Below, piece by piece: positions 16,160-25,583 of a stretch of DNA of 40,891 nt (positions are counted from its first letter, which is position 1; every line of letters starts with the position of its first letter). The notes under the pieces are model-generated. The model saw only the letters and a list, made by a program, of their open reading frames with translations, was not told the origin of the DNA and ran no database searches. The stretch spans positions 1 to 40,891 of the forward strand of contig CALWPQ010000018.1 in assembly GCA_944383465.1 (NCBI GenBank). The letters are read 5' to 3'. This stretch comes from an uncultured Clostridia bacterium. Lineage in GTDB: Bacteria; Bacillota; Clostridia; Peptostreptococcales; Anaerovoracaceae. Made by a program: the position numbers and the translations under genes.

Positions 16160-17368
16160 TTATTTCATAAATTCGCGCAGCCCGTCGGCGATGCGCTTTA
16201 TGCACTCGTCGATCTGCTCCTCTGTCGGAACTGAGAAGTTGAGACGCACTGCATTTATATCCTTGCCGTCCGGTCTGTACATTGAGCCCGGATAGATGAT
16301 GACTTTCTTCTGTTCCGCTACATAAGCCGAGAATTCGTCGCCTGATACTCCTTCCGGGAGAGTGAGCCACAGGAAAAAGCCGCCCTCGGGATGTGTCCAG
16401 GATGCGACGCCGCCGAGCTCATTTTCAAGAGCTTTGAGCATAGCGTCTCTTTTTTTGCGGTAGAGATCGCACGCTTCTGCGATATGTGCGTCAAGGTCGT
16501 ATTCGCGCAGATATTTGGCCACTGCAAGCTGGATTAGTCCTGGATTGCCGATAGTCTGATTGTCTTTTTCGGCGCCGATTACCTGCATAATTTCCTTGCT
16601 GCCGATGGCAAAGCCGAGACGAACGCCGGGACTTACGATTTTTGAAAGCGAGCCGGCAAATATAACGTGTCCTGTCTTATCGAGGCTCTTGATCGAAGGA
16701 ATATATTCACCCGAGTAACGGAGTTCAAAGTACGGACTGTCTTCAAGAATGATTACATCGTATTTTACGGCGAGGTCGTACATAGCCTGTCTTCTTGCGA
16801 GCGTGGTTTCGATACCCATAGGATTGGAAAAAGTTGCGATTGTATATATGAGCTTTACATTGGGATCGGCTTTGAGCGCGGCTTCGAGCGCTTCGGGAAC
16901 GATACCTTCTTCGTCGGTCGCAACGCCGATTACATTGGCTTCGTAGCTTCTGAACGCTGTGATAGCGCCGCCGTAGCTGTTTTCTTCAACTATAATGGTG
17001 TCGCCGGGGTCGAGGAAAACCCTTGCTGCCAGATCGATTACCTGCTGCGCGCCGGCAAATGTGAGCAGTGTGTCTTTTTCCGGATTACCGCTTTCAAACT
17101 TACCCATATATCTTTCTTCAAGCACGCTTACGAGTTCGGGCACGCCTGCCGACTCCCAATATGAGAACAGCTTGTTGGTAAATGAGCTGTCGTTTTTAAA
17201 ATCCTCAAAAACCTCTTTTGTTGTTTTTTCAAGTTCGGCGGCTGGGAATGTGCTTGCATCCGGTACTCCGTCACCGAGAGAAATAACGCCCGGCTGATCG
17301 AACATAGCGAAGATTCTGCCGTATGCGGGATTGATACCGCCTCCAATGCGTTTTGCAAATCGTGTCAT
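16160..17368 (-). CDS. PLP-dependent aminotransferase, MocR/LysN-like (COG1167 catalytic type)
   Basis: The 402-residue enzyme lacks the DNA-binding domain of MocR regulators and resembles 2-aminoadipate/branched-chain aminotransferases of the LysN group. Signatures are PGVISLGDGVPDASTFP near the start, TFAGAQQVIDLAARVFLDPGD, IATFSNPMG, ILEDSPYFELRYSG (PLP-ring Asp) and the lysine in AGSLSKIVSPGVRLGF, followed by GGFFLWLTLP and VRLNFS. The substrate is unknown. Its placement back to back with a polar amino acid importer suggests that it handles the imported amino acid. GAAAGGAG lies 7 bases before the ATG. Confidence 0.9.
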   Translation of the reverse strand: MTRFAKRIGGGINPAYGRIFAMFDQPGVISLGDGVPDASTFPAAELEKTTKEVFEDFKNDSSFTNKLFSYWESAGVPELVSVLEERYMGKFESGNPEKDTLLTFAGAQQVIDLAARVFLDPGDTIIVEENSYGGAITAFRSYEANVIGVATDEEGIVPEALEAALKADPNVKLIYTIATFSNPMGIETTLARRQAMYDLAVKYDVIILEDSPYFELRYSGEYIPSIKSLDKTGHVIFAGSLSKIVSPGVRLGFAIGSKEIMQVIGAEKDNQTIGNPGLIQLAVAKYLREYDLDAHIAEACDLYRKKRDAMLKALENELGGVASWTHPEGGFFLWLTLPEGVSGDEFSAYVAEQKKVIIYPGSMYRPDGKDINAVRLNFSVPTEEQIDECIKRIADGLREFMK

Positions 17369-17416
17369 AGTTGGCTCCTTTCAAAAAATAAAATAAATGC
17401 GATGATAATTACATCA

Positions 17417-17446
17417 ATTATAACACTGCTCAGACAAAATTGTCAA
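17417..17446 (-). promoter_or_regulatory. Promoter of the minus-strand aminotransferase
   Basis: On the minus strand a perfect TTGACA (17446-17441) and perfect TATAAT (17422-17417) are 18 bases apart. Confidence 0.75.
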
Positions 17447-17564
17447 TATATTCGGAAAATATATAAGAGATGATGATAAGGGTGAAAAGTTAAGCAATAG
17501 GGTCACTGATAAATGTATGCGATATCTAAAATTGTATACAGGTATAAATGTCCTCAAGTTTTTA

Positions 17565-17593
17565 TTGACTATTATTTCCCGTATAATTATAAT
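17565..17593 (+). promoter_or_regulatory. Promoter of the amino acid ABC importer operon
   Basis: TTGACT at 17565-17570 and TATAAT at 17588-17593 are 17 bases apart. Together with the minus-strand promoter at 17417-17446 this makes a divergent control region of 297 bases. Confidence 0.75.
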
Positions 17594-17665
17594 AATAGTA
17601 TGAGAGATTGGCGTATTCACTAATATGTGAAATGAAATTGTTTTATAAAAGAGAGGAAGAGTAAA

Positions 17666-18436
17666 ATGAAAAAGTTTTTATCAATTATGCTTGTTCTTTG
17701 CCTTATGCTCGGAATTCTCGCCGGATGCGGCGGTGACAGTGCAAACGGAGATAACGACGGTAAGGTATGGGTTATAGCTACGGATACCGTATTCAAGCCT
17801 TTTGAATATACAAACGCTGACGGCGAATTTGTAGGTATTGATGTTGATATTCTTGCGGCTATCGCAGAGGATCAGGGTTTTGAGTATGAGCTCAACAGCC
17901 TTGGTTGGGACGCTTCAATCGCTGCCTGCCAGTCGAGCCAGGCTGATGCTATGATTGCTGGTGCTTCAATTACTCAGGAAAGAATCGACAGCGGCTGGAC
18001 TTTCTCAGACGGATACTATCAGGCTACGCAGTGCATGGCTGTTGCTGCTGACTCAGATATCACTGGTTTTGAAGATTTGAGCGGCAAGCTCGTTGCCGTT
18101 AAGACAGGAACTCAGGGAGCTTCATATGCGGAGAGCCTTATGGAGACATATGGATTTACAATCAATTATTTTGAAGATTCCCCGACGATGTATCAGGCTG
18201 TAATGGGCGGACAGGCAGTTGCTTGTTTTGAAGACACGCCTATTATGAAGGCGTCAATCGCTGACGGAGATCTTACTATGAAGGTTGTTGACGGAACAGA
18301 AAACGAAGGTTCACCTTATGGCCTTGCTATTTTCAATGAAGAAAATCAGGAATTCCTCGACATGTTCAATGCTGGACTTAAGAACATCAAGGAAAACGGT
18401 ACTTATGATGAAATCATAGCTAAGTATCTCGGATAG
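17666..18436 (+). CDS. Polar amino acid ABC transporter, substrate-binding lipoprotein
   Basis: The 256-residue protein has a lipoprotein signal: a basic MKK start, a hydrophobic core and the lipobox ILAGCG with lipidated Cys21. The mature part is a family 3 solute-binding fold: VIATDTVFKPFEYTNADGEF, GIDVDILAAIAEDQG, a central IAGASITQERIDSGWTFSDGYY and VKTGTQGASYAE, ending NIKENGTYDEIIAKYLG. This family binds glutamine, histidine, arginine, cystine or similar amino acids; the ligand cannot be chosen from the sequence. It is first in an operon with a permease and an ATPase, and a stable hairpin after it may keep its expression higher than theirs. Confidence 0.93.
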   Translation: MKKFLSIMLVLCLMLGILAGCGGDSANGDNDGKVWVIATDTVFKPFEYTNADGEFVGIDVDILAAIAEDQGFEYELNSLGWDASIAACQSSQADAMIAGASITQERIDSGWTFSDGYYQATQCMAVAADSDITGFEDLSGKLVAVKTGTQGASYAESLMETYGFTINYFEDSPTMYQAVMGGQAVACFEDTPIMKASIADGDLTMKVVDGTENEGSPYGLAIFNEENQEFLDMFNAGLKNIKENGTYDEIIAKYLG

Positions 18437-18457
18437 TTTTAAGAACTGTATATAATC

Positions 18458-18498
18458 CGGCGGAACCCAATGTCGGGTTCCGCCGTTTACTATTTTTG
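18458..18498 (+). terminator. Stable hairpin between binding-protein and permease genes (partial terminator or mRNA stabiliser)
   Basis: A perfect 11 bp GC-rich stem (18458-18468 with 18475-18485), loop AATGTC, is followed by TTTACTATTTTT. The T-run is broken, so some read-through into the permease gene is expected. Confidence 0.6.
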
Positions 18499-18513
18499 TA
18501 AGGAGTTCTTTCA

Positions 18514-19185
18514 ATGGTAAATGTTATCACTAATTACGGACATCTGCTTGTAGAGGCGCTCGGACAAACGCTTGTGCTTGCGCTCTGCGGGTTGTTTTTC
18601 GCCTGTATAATCGGGTTGATATTTGGAATAATGAGCGTTGTAAAAAACCGTTTTTGCAGAGCTATTTCCTTTGTTTTTGTATATGCTATACGAGGGGTGC
18701 CGATGATAGTTCTGGCGTTTTTCGTATTTTTAGGTGTGCCGCAGTTCGCAAAAGATATTTTAGGTATACCGCTCAAATTTTCCGGGCTGCAGGCAGGAAC
18801 AATCTGCCTTTCTCTTAACTGCGGCGCATATATGTCGGAGATTATAAGAGGAGGTATTCAGTCCGTTGATAAGGGACAGATGGAAGCAGCAAGGAGCCTC
18901 GGACTTCCTTATTGGCGCTCGATGCAAAGGGTAGTGCTGCCACAGGCGATAAAGACGATGATACCGAGTATTATTAACCAGTTTATAATCACGCTGAAAG
19001 ATACGTCTATTCTTTCGGTTATCGGATTTCCGGAGCTCGTAAATTCCGCTAAGAACGTTGTTGCAAATACTTTTGCGCTTTTCCAGACTTGGGGAATTGT
19101 AGCACTTATATATCTATTTGTAATAACACTGCTTTCGCTTCTTGCAAAATATATAGAAGGGAGACTTGCTCGTGGCCGTGAATAA
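18514..19185 (+). CDS. Polar amino acid ABC transporter, permease
   Basis: The 223-residue membrane protein has about five helices and the His/Glu/Gln-type permease signature. The cytoplasmic coupling loop ([22 protein letters not shown], about residues 128-149) contacts the ATPase. It starts with [23 protein letters not shown] lies 9 bases before the ATG. Its end overlaps the ATPase gene by 14 bases, indicating translational coupling. Only one permease gene is present, so it most likely works as a homodimer. Confidence 0.93.
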   Translation: MVNVITNYGHLLVEALGQTLVLALCGLFFACIIGLIFGIMSVVKNRFCRAISFVFVYAIRGVPMIVLAFFVFLGVPQFAKDILGIPLKFSGLQAGTICLSLNCGAYMSEIIRGGIQSVDKGQMEAARSLGLPYWRSMQRVVLPQAIKTMIPSIINQFIITLKDTSILSVIGFPELVNSAKNVVANTFALFQTWGIVALIYLFVITLLSLLAKYIEGRLARGRE

Positions 19186-19918
19186 AAATAATGTAAAAAT
19201 CCATGTGGATGCGCTCAAGAAAAATTTCGGAAAGCTCGAGGTGCTGAAGAGCATTTCTACCGATATATATGAAGGCGAAGTCGTTGTTATTGTCGGCCCT
19301 TCTGGGAGCGGCAAGTCGACTTTTCTGCGCTGTCTTAACGGTCTGGAAGAGATTACAGGCGGTAAGGTGGTTGTAGGCGGCTATAGCATCACCGACAAGA
19401 AGGTGGATATAAATAAAGTGCGTGAAAATATCGGTATGGTATTCCAGCATTTTAACCTTTTTAACAATCTCAATGTTATAAAAAATCTTATGCTTGCGCC
19501 TGTCGATCTTAAGAAGGCGAGCAAAGAGGAGGCGAGGGAACAGGCTCTAGCGATGCTTGCGCGCGTGGGACTTGAGGACAAGGCATCCGCATATCCGGCG
19601 CAGCTTTCAGGAGGACAGAAACAGAGAGTCGCTATTGCGCGTGCGCTTTGTATGAAGCCTGAAATTATGCTTTTCGACGAGCCGACTTCGGCGCTCGATC
19701 CTGAGATGGTCGGCGAGGTACTGGCAGTAATGAAAGGACTTGCGGCGGAAGGAATGACTATGGCGATAGTTACGCATGAAATCGGTTTTGCGAGAGAGGT
19801 TGCGGATCGTGTGCTGTTTATAGACGGCGGCTATATAGTTGAGGAGGGCACACCGGAAGAAGTGTTCGGCAATCCTAAAGAGCAGAGGACGAAGGACTTT
19901 CTCGACAAGGTGCTGTAA
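19172..19918 (+). CDS. Polar amino acid ABC transporter, ATP-binding protein
   Basis: The 248-residue ATPase drives the importer. It has the Walker [10 protein letters not shown], the Q-loop in MVFQHFNLF, the ABC signature [15 protein letters not shown], Walker [16 protein letters not shown] and the switch His in VTHEIGFA. This is the GlnQ/HisP/ArtP group. The GTG at 19172 was chosen because AGGGAG lies 8 bases upstream; TTG 19166 and GTG 19178 are in-frame alternatives. The gene is the last of the operon. Confidence 0.93.
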   Translation: MAVNKNNVKIHVDALKKNFGKLEVLKSISTDIYEGEVVVIVGPSGSGKSTFLRCLNGLEEITGGKVVVGGYSITDKKVDINKVRENIGMVFQHFNLFNNLNVIKNLMLAPVDLKKASKEEAREQALAMLARVGLEDKASAYPAQLSGGQKQRVAIARALCMKPEIMLFDEPTSALDPEMVGEVLAVMKGLAAEGMTMAIVTHEIGFAREVADRVLFIDGGYIVEEGTPEEVFGNPKEQRTKDFLDKVL

Positions 19919-19984
19919 AATTGCTTAAAGGTATTCATTTTAAAAATGTGAAAAGGTATTTCTTTTTAAAATAAAGACACGTTT

Positions 19985-20026
19985 AAAAAGATGCGATGCA
20001 AAATCATTGATTTTGCATCGCATCTT
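19985..20026. terminator. Bidirectional terminator with the CarD-like gene's stop codon in its loop
   Basis: A perfect 18 bp stem (19988-20005 with 20009-20026) has a loop of only ATT. Toward the minus strand it is followed by TTTTTAAAC, a fair U-run. Toward the plus strand the tail is CTGTTCTG, which is weak. The left arm and loop contain the minus-strand stop codon, and the right arm codes for its last residues. Confidence 0.8.
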
Positions 20027-20537
20027 TCTGTTCTGTATTACTGAGCTTTGCTGCAATATAAGTCGGCACATCGTCAAAAGGTATGTTAAGTGCAGTCGCA
20101 AGCTCGCTGTGAAGAAGTGTTTCGGCTTGTTTTAAGTATTGCGTATCTGTCTGACCGGGCTTTTTGCCGCATTTTATTAAATTCTGAGTTTTGCAGTAAA
20201 CGGCTTTTATAAGCTTTATGAGATCTTCACAGTTATGAGTACCGATAGAAAGCTTGTAACTTTCGACAGTTTGGCGGCGGTCTTTACCCTCGAAATCACT
20301 GCTGCTGATTTCGGGGATTTTGTCGATAAGGGCTTCTGCCTGTCCTTTTGTTATAATCGGACGCATAAAAACAGGAGCATCCACAGGAACGTATATTATC
20401 TCACTTCCGAGCAGGGGAGTAAGCTTGTAATACAGGCGCTCTTCGCCTAAGTCTGCAATTGATTCGGGGATGAAGATGTCCGCAACCAGACAAACCCCTG
20501 TGCTTCCGTAAATAATATAATCTCCGCTTTTAAACAT
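20004..20537 (-). CDS. CarD/CdnL-like transcription regulator
   Basis: The 177-residue protein begins with the CarD/TRCF RNA-polymerase-interacting domain: MFKSGDYIIYGSTGVCLVADI, a central YYKLTPLLGSEIIYVPVD and a helical C-terminal part (from about residue 75). Proteins of this family bind the RNA polymerase beta subunit and stabilise open promoter complexes at many promoters, or act at specific ones. AGGAG lies 8 bases before the ATG. A TG-type extended -10 (TAAAAT) lies upstream, but no good -35 was seen. It is a single gene converging with the ABC importer. Its target genes cannot be inferred. Confidence 0.85.
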   Translation of the reverse strand: MFKSGDYIIYGSTGVCLVADIFIPESIADLGEERLYYKLTPLLGSEIIYVPVDAPVFMRPIITKGQAEALIDKIPEISSSDFEGKDRRQTVESYKLSIGTHNCEDLIKLIKAVYCKTQNLIKCGKKPGQTDTQYLKQAETLLHSELATALNIPFDDVPTYIAAKLSNTEQKDAMQNQ

Positions 20538-20723
20538 ATTAAATACTCCTGTTTTCTACTGTTGGTTATTGCTACTTTTACTTTACATAATATATTTTAA
20601 CACATTTTTGCGGCCATTCGTAAGCAAAAAAAGTATCGGCTTGCAAAAATATCAGTTTTGCGCTTGTAATAGACAGATTTTAGCCATATATTTTGCAAAA
20701 AAGGAAGTAGACTGCACAGGTAC

Positions 20724-20752
20724 TTGTTAAAAAAGCTTTTTTATGATATAAT
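20724..20752 (+). promoter_or_regulatory. Promoter of the prfA operon
   Basis: TTGTTA at 20724-20729 and TATAAT at 20747-20752 are 17 bases apart, with an extended -10 (TGA before the hexamer). Confidence 0.75.
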
Positions 20753-20798
20753 ATACAGTCAGATTTGGATATATTAAATATAAGGAGATTTTTATTTT

Positions 20799-21860
20799 AT
20801 GTTTGATAAATTGGACTTTATACTGGAAAAATACGAGGAACTTTCGCATAAAGTGTCGGACCCCGAAATTATAAACAATCAGGCGGTGTGGCAAAAGCAT
20901 ATGAAAGAAATGAGCGAAATGGAGCCTATTGTAAATAAATACAGAGAATACAAAAAAGCCAAAGCGGATCTCGCAGGAGCCAAGGAGATGCTTGACAGCA
21001 GTGATGAGGAGCTGCGTGAGATGGCTAAGATGGAAATTGCTGAACTTGACGAGAAGCTTGAGCAGTATGAAAACGAGCTTAAAATACTTCTGCTTCCGAA
21101 AGACCCTAACGATGATAAAAATGTAATTCTCGAGATAAGAGCGGGAACAGGAGGAGAGGAAGCTGCTCTCTTCGGAGCTGACCTTCTCAGAATGTATATG
21201 CGCTATGCCGAGCGCAGGGGCTGGAAAACGGAAGTTATGGAAATGAATGATACCGGGCTTGGCGGCATCAAGGAAGCGGTAATGCTCATAAAAGGAAAGG
21301 GCGCTTACTCACGTCTGAAATATGAAAGCGGTGCGCACAGAGTACAGCGCGTTCCGGAAACGGAGTCATCGGGCCGCATCCATACATCGGCGGCGACGGT
21401 GGCTGTGCTTCCCGAGGTTGACGATGTCGCAGTTGAGATAAATCCGAACGATGTCAGAGTAGACGTTTACAGAGCATCAGGTAACGGAGGACAGTGTGTA
21501 AATACCACGGATTCAGCTGTAAGATTAACACATATTCCGACGGGACTTGTAGTAACCTGTCAGGATGAAAAGTCACAGATTAAGAATAAGGAAAAAGCAT
21601 TCAAGGTATTAAGAGCAAGACTCTATGATCTCAAGCTGAGTGAACAAAATAAGGAAATATCCGAACAGAGAAAGAGTCAGGTAGGATCGGGTGACCGTTC
21701 TGAGAGAATAAGAACATATAATTTCCCGCAGGGCCGTGTTTCGGATCACAGGATAGGACTGACAATATACAAGCTCGACTATTTCCTCGATGGGGATATT
21801 GATGAGATAATTGACGGTCTCATTACAAACGACCAGGCGGAGAAGATGAAAAACTTTTAA
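20799..21860 (+). CDS. prfA: Peptide chain release factor 1
   Basis: RF1 ends translation at UAA and UAG. The 353-residue protein has the normal length, with an N-terminal helical domain, the RF1-type codon-recognition segment PETE in the [16 protein letters not shown] region, and the GGQ peptidyl-hydrolysis motif in [16 protein letters not shown]. The C-terminal [29 protein letters not shown] is typical. AAGGAG lies 9 bases before the ATG. It opens a cluster with the TsaC/Sua5 gene, rpiB, upp and tyrS; prfA and sua5/ywlC neighbours are common in Firmicutes. Confidence 0.95.
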   Translation: MFDKLDFILEKYEELSHKVSDPEIINNQAVWQKHMKEMSEMEPIVNKYREYKKAKADLAGAKEMLDSSDEELREMAKMEIAELDEKLEQYENELKILLLPKDPNDDKNVILEIRAGTGGEEAALFGADLLRMYMRYAERRGWKTEVMEMNDTGLGGIKEAVMLIKGKGAYSRLKYESGAHRVQRVPETESSGRIHTSAATVAVLPEVDDVAVEINPNDVRVDVYRASGNGGQCVNTTDSAVRLTHIPTGLVVTCQDEKSQIKNKEKAFKVLRARLYDLKLSEQNKEISEQRKSQVGSGDRSERIRTYNFPQGRVSDHRIGLTIYKLDYFLDGDIDEIIDGLITNDQAEKMKNF

Positions 21861-21899
21861 TTTTGCCGATATTTAGAAGAAAGATTAAGAGATAGGGAT

Positions 21900-23006
21900 A
21901 TGGAAACGAAGGTATTAAAACCTACAGCCGAAAATATAAGGGAAGCGGCGGATATTATCAGAAAAGGCGGGCTCGTTGCTTTTCCAACAGAAACTGTATA
22001 CGGCCTTGGTGCAAATGCGCTCGACGCAGAGGCAACTGGCAAAATATACGCAGCCAAAGGCAGACCGAGCGATAATCCGATGATAGTGCATATAGCGAGA
22101 GCTTCCGATATAGGACAGCTGACGCCGAGATTGTCGGAAGACATAGTTACGCTCATAGATACATTTTGGCCGGGACCGCTCACAATGGTTGTTAAAAAAA
22201 AGGATATAGTGCCGAGTGTTACGACGGGCGGGCTCGATACGGTGGCTATAAGAATGCCGGACAGTGAAACGGCGCTTGCGCTTATAAACGAGGCAGGCTG
22301 CCCGATAGCAGCTCCGAGTGCGAATATTTCCGGAAAACCGAGCCCGACAAAGGCTCAGCACGTTATAGATGACCTTGCCGGAAAAATAGATGCTGTGATT
22401 GAGGGTGAGGACTGCCGCGTAGGCATAGAATCGACAGTTGTCGATATGACCGGGAAGATTCCTATTATTCTGAGACCGGGAGTTCTTACGGCAGAGGATA
22501 TAGGAGCGGCACTCGGAAAAAAGGTTGAATACGATAAATCGCTATTTGCGCGCCCAAAGACCGCAGGGACTCTCGGCTCTTTAAGCACGGGCGATGAAGA
22601 CATTAAAAATGCGGGCAGCGTGGCTGTAGCAGCAGGTGAAAATAAAGACAGCCTTGACGGTGGCTTCGGTGATGATTTTAAACCGAAATCGCCGGGTATG
22701 AAGTACAAGCATTATGCGCCAAAAGCGGAGATGGTGGTTATTGAAGGTCAGCGTGACAATGTGAAAAAAGAGATAGGTAGATTAAAGGCGCTTAACGAGA
22801 GCATCGGCAATAAAGTGGGAGTGATCCTTTTTGAAGAGAAAGCGTTTATAGAAGCTGCGCATGATCTATTTGCGGATTTGCGTGAAATGGATAAGGAGGA
22901 TGTAGACCTCATTATTGCAGGCGCACTTTCGGATAATGACGGCGTTGGCTTTGCAGTTATGAACAGGATGCTCAAAAGCGCGGGATATAATATTGTAAAA
23001 GTTTGA
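21900..23006 (+). CDS. L-threonylcarbamoyladenylate synthase (TsaC/Sua5 type)
   Basis: The 368-residue protein makes threonylcarbamoyl-AMP from threonine, bicarbonate and ATP for the t6A modification at position 37 of ANN-decoding tRNAs. The N-terminal YrdC domain (about residues 1-200) has IIRKGGLVAFPTETVYGLGANA, KGRPSDNPMIVHI, FWPGPLTMVV, PIAAPSANISGKPSPT and the ESTVVDMTG segment. It is joined to the C-terminal Sua5 domain starting at SPGMKYKHYAPKAEM, so it is the long Sua5/YwlC form rather than the short TsaC. It is spaced 39 bases after prfA and overlaps no neighbour. Confidence 0.92.
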   Translation: METKVLKPTAENIREAADIIRKGGLVAFPTETVYGLGANALDAEATGKIYAAKGRPSDNPMIVHIARASDIGQLTPRLSEDIVTLIDTFWPGPLTMVVKKKDIVPSVTTGGLDTVAIRMPDSETALALINEAGCPIAAPSANISGKPSPTKAQHVIDDLAGKIDAVIEGEDCRVGIESTVVDMTGKIPIILRPGVLTAEDIGAALGKKVEYDKSLFARPKTAGTLGSLSTGDEDIKNAGSVAVAAGENKDSLDGGFGDDFKPKSPGMKYKHYAPKAEMVVIEGQRDNVKKEIGRLKALNESIGNKVGVILFEEKAFIEAAHDLFADLREMDKEDVDLIIAGALSDNDGVGFAVMNRMLKSAGYNIVKV

Positions 23007-23026
23007 TGTATTTGCAGGAGGAATTT

Positions 23027-23458
23027 ATGAAAATTGCGGTTGCGAGCGACCACGGCGGATTTGCGCTTAAAGAGGAAATAGCCAAGTACCTTACAGAAGC
23101 GGGATACGATGTATTGAATCTCGGAACAAATTCAGCAGAATCGGTTGATTATCCGGAGTATGGCAAAAAGTGCGCAGAGGCTGTTGTTTCCGGGCAGGCG
23201 GAGCGCGGTATCGTTGTATGCGGTACCGGCATAGGTATTTCGATGGCGGCAAACAAGGTGAAAGGCGTAAGATGCGCGCTCTGCACATCGGTACATATGG
23301 CGGAAATGACGCGCCGCCACAACGATGCCAACATGCTTGCGCTCGGCGGCAGAACGACTGAAAATGAGCTTGCACTTGAGATTGTAAAGGCGTTTCTGGC
23401 GACGGAATTTGAAGGCGGCAGGCATAAAAGACGCGTCGATATGCTCGATAATATGTGA
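23027..23458 (+). CDS. rpiB: Ribose-5-phosphate isomerase B
   Basis: The 143-residue enzyme interconverts ribose 5-phosphate and ribulose 5-phosphate. The family start KIAVASDHGGFALKEEI, the cysteine in IVVCGTGIGISMAANKVKG and the HNDANMLALGGR segment mark RpiB. The ATG at 23027 was chosen over an upstream in-frame start at 23003 because AGGAGG lies 4 bases before it and the family begins here. It lies 20 bases after the TsaC/Sua5 gene. Ribose 5-phosphate is the source of PRPP used by the next gene's product. Confidence 0.94.
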   Translation: MKIAVASDHGGFALKEEIAKYLTEAGYDVLNLGTNSAESVDYPEYGKKCAEAVVSGQAERGIVVCGTGIGISMAANKVKGVRCALCTSVHMAEMTRRHNDANMLALGGRTTENELALEIVKAFLATEFEGGRHKRRVDMLDNM

Positions 23459-23514
23459 TACTGCATATTTAAAATATAGTTAAAAATAAGGATAAAAATC
23501 GGAGGAGCAGAAAA

Positions 23515-24144
23515 GTGGGAAAAGTTTATGTATTTGATCATCCGTTAATTCAGCACAAAACGGCTCTTATCAGAAAGAAAGAGACATCGACGAAGGATTT
23601 CAGAGAACTTGTAAAGGAAATTGCAATGCTCATGGCATATGAGGCGACAAGGGATCTGCCGCTCAGGGAAGTAGAAATAGAGACTCCTATATGCAGTGCA
23701 AAGGTTAAAATGCTTGACGGAGAGGATATTGCGATAGTGCCTATTCTCCGTGCCGGCCTCGGAATGGTGGATGGAATGCTGGCGCTTGTTCCGAACGCAA
23801 AAGTCGGACACATCGGACTTTTCAGGGATCCCGAAACCCACAAGCCTGTTGAATATTACTGCAAGCTTCCGAATGACATAGAAAAGAGGCAGATATTCGT
23901 CGTTGACCCGATGCTGGCAACAGGCGGCAGTGCGGCGGCGGCTATTGATTTTGTCAAAGCAAGAGGCGGCAAAAGTATCATTTTTATGTGCCTCATAGCG
24001 GCGCCGGAGGGCATTGAAGCGTTAAGAGAGGCGCATCCGGATGTAGACATATTTATCGCGGCTAAAGATGAGAGATTAAATGAGCATGCATACATAGTGC
24101 CGGGACTCGGAGATGCGGGAGACAGAATATTCGGTACTAAATAG
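23515..24144 (+). CDS. upp: Uracil phosphoribosyltransferase
   Basis: Upp salvages uracil with PRPP to give UMP. The 209-residue protein has [21 protein letters not shown] at the start, [15 protein letters not shown], the PRPP loop [17 protein letters not shown] and the uracil-binding end [17 protein letters not shown]. Translation starts with GTG at 23515; GGAGGAG lies 7 bases before it and no ATG fits. The gene belongs to the rpiB-upp-tyrS run. Confidence 0.95.
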   Translation: MGKVYVFDHPLIQHKTALIRKKETSTKDFRELVKEIAMLMAYEATRDLPLREVEIETPICSAKVKMLDGEDIAIVPILRAGLGMVDGMLALVPNAKVGHIGLFRDPETHKPVEYYCKLPNDIEKRQIFVVDPMLATGGSAAAAIDFVKARGGKSIIFMCLIAAPEGIEALREAHPDVDIFIAAKDERLNEHAYIVPGLGDAGDRIFGTK

Positions 24145-24217
24145 GCGAGAAGATGCGCAAAACACGGAAAATGCACGGCTTGGACGCATTTGTGAAAGGA
24201 GTTAAGGAGGAAAAGGT

Positions 24218-25546
24218 ATGAAAAATTTTATACCCGATAATGTGAGCGAGCACACCAATGTATATGATGTGTTGAAAGAAAGAGGCTTTATAGAGCAGAC
24301 GACTGACGATGAAGCGATACGCGAGCTTCTCGGAAAGGAAAAGATAAAATTCTACATAGGATTTGACCCTACAGCAGACTGTCTTCATGTAGGTCACTTC
24401 ATGCAGGTAATCATTATGATGTATATGCAGAAGTACGGACATACACCTGTGGTGCTGCTCGGCGGCGGTACGGGAATGGTGGGAGACCCGTCCGGCAGAA
24501 CAGATATGCGAAAGATGATGACGGTAGAGATGATAGACGAAAATTGCAATCAGTTTAAAAAGCTCTTCGACCGTTTTATTGAATTTGACGACGAATGGAA
24601 ATACGAAGGAAACGGCGGCGTCTATGCGCCTGGCAGGGCAAACAAAGTGCCGGAGCCGGGAAAGGCTATAAGCGTGAACAATGCGGAGTGGCTGCGGCCG
24701 ATAAACTATGTTGAGTTCTTGCGGGAAATAGGACCACATTTCAGCGTTAATGAAATGCTCAGAGCGGACTGTTATAAGCAAAGAATGGAAAAAGGCCTTT
24801 CGTTCCTCGAATTCAATTATATGCTGATGCAGTCATACGACTTTATGGTTATGGCGCGCGACTTTGATGTAAAAATGCAGTTCGGCGGCAATGATCAGTG
24901 GTCGAATATTCTCGGCGGCACTAAGCTGACAAAGAGATTCTGCGGCAAGGATGTCTACGGTATGACGTTTGCGCTGCTCACGACATCGGACGGCAAGAAG
25001 ATGGGCAAGACGCAGAAAGGCGCTCTCTGGCTCCGGGCTGAGAAGACATCGCCGTATGAATTTTTCCAGTACTGGAGAAATGTAGAGGATGCGGATGTGA
25101 ACAAGTGCCTGCGCATGCTAACTTTCCTGCCGATGGACGAAGTGAATCGTCTTTCGTCACTTGAGGGCGCGGAGATAAATAAGGCTAAGGAAATTCTCGC
25201 TTTTGAGGTGACAAAGCTCGTGCATGGCGAAGAGGAAGCGAAAAAGGCCCTTGAGGGGGCAAAGGCGGCCTTTGGCGGCGGCGGAAATGCGGCTAATATG
25301 CCTACTACGCAAATGGAAAGAGCGAGATTTGAAGGCGAAGGCCTCGGCGTTGTAAATCTGATAAAAGAGCTCGGACTTGTGCCGAGCAACGGAGAGGGCT
25401 TCAGAACTATAGAGCAGGGCGGACTTACCGTGGGCGGAAAGAAGGTTACGGATAAGAAGCTTATGGTTAAGAGTGATATGTTTGAGGATGGCAGGCTTAT
25501 TATACAAAAAGGCAAAAAGACATTCCATGTAGTTGAGCTCATTTAA
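24218..25546 (+). CDS. tyrS: Tyrosyl-tRNA synthetase
   Basis: This class I synthetase of 442 residues charges tRNA-Tyr. The HIGH-type motif is HVGH (residues 57-60), the tyrosine-binding core includes [16 protein letters not shown] and [14 protein letters not shown], and the KMSKS-type motif is KMGKT. An S4-like RNA-binding domain closes the protein ([12 protein letters not shown]). The protein is somewhat long: residues about 125-148 carry an extra glycine-rich loop (contains [12 protein letters not shown]) between IEFDD and [18 protein letters not shown] lies 8 bases before the ATG. No T-box leader precedes it. Confidence 0.93.
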   Translation: MKNFIPDNVSEHTNVYDVLKERGFIEQTTDDEAIRELLGKEKIKFYIGFDPTADCLHVGHFMQVIIMMYMQKYGHTPVVLLGGGTGMVGDPSGRTDMRKMMTVEMIDENCNQFKKLFDRFIEFDDEWKYEGNGGVYAPGRANKVPEPGKAISVNNAEWLRPINYVEFLREIGPHFSVNEMLRADCYKQRMEKGLSFLEFNYMLMQSYDFMVMARDFDVKMQFGGNDQWSNILGGTKLTKRFCGKDVYGMTFALLTTSDGKKMGKTQKGALWLRAEKTSPYEFFQYWRNVEDADVNKCLRMLTFLPMDEVNRLSSLEGAEINKAKEILAFEVTKLVHGEEEAKKALEGAKAAFGGGGNAANMPTTQMERARFEGEGLGVVNLIKELGLVPSNGEGFRTIEQGGLTVGGKKVTDKKLMVKSDMFEDGRLIIQKGKKTFHVVELI

Positions 25547-25583
25547 AAATTATCTTTGCTGTTTAGAAACGGAGAAAAAGCAG

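Noticed and set aside
24145..24217. A T-box leader before tyrS (and likewise before cysS and asnS)
   Set aside because: None of the upstream regions is long enough or contains the conserved T-box sequence and antiterminator.
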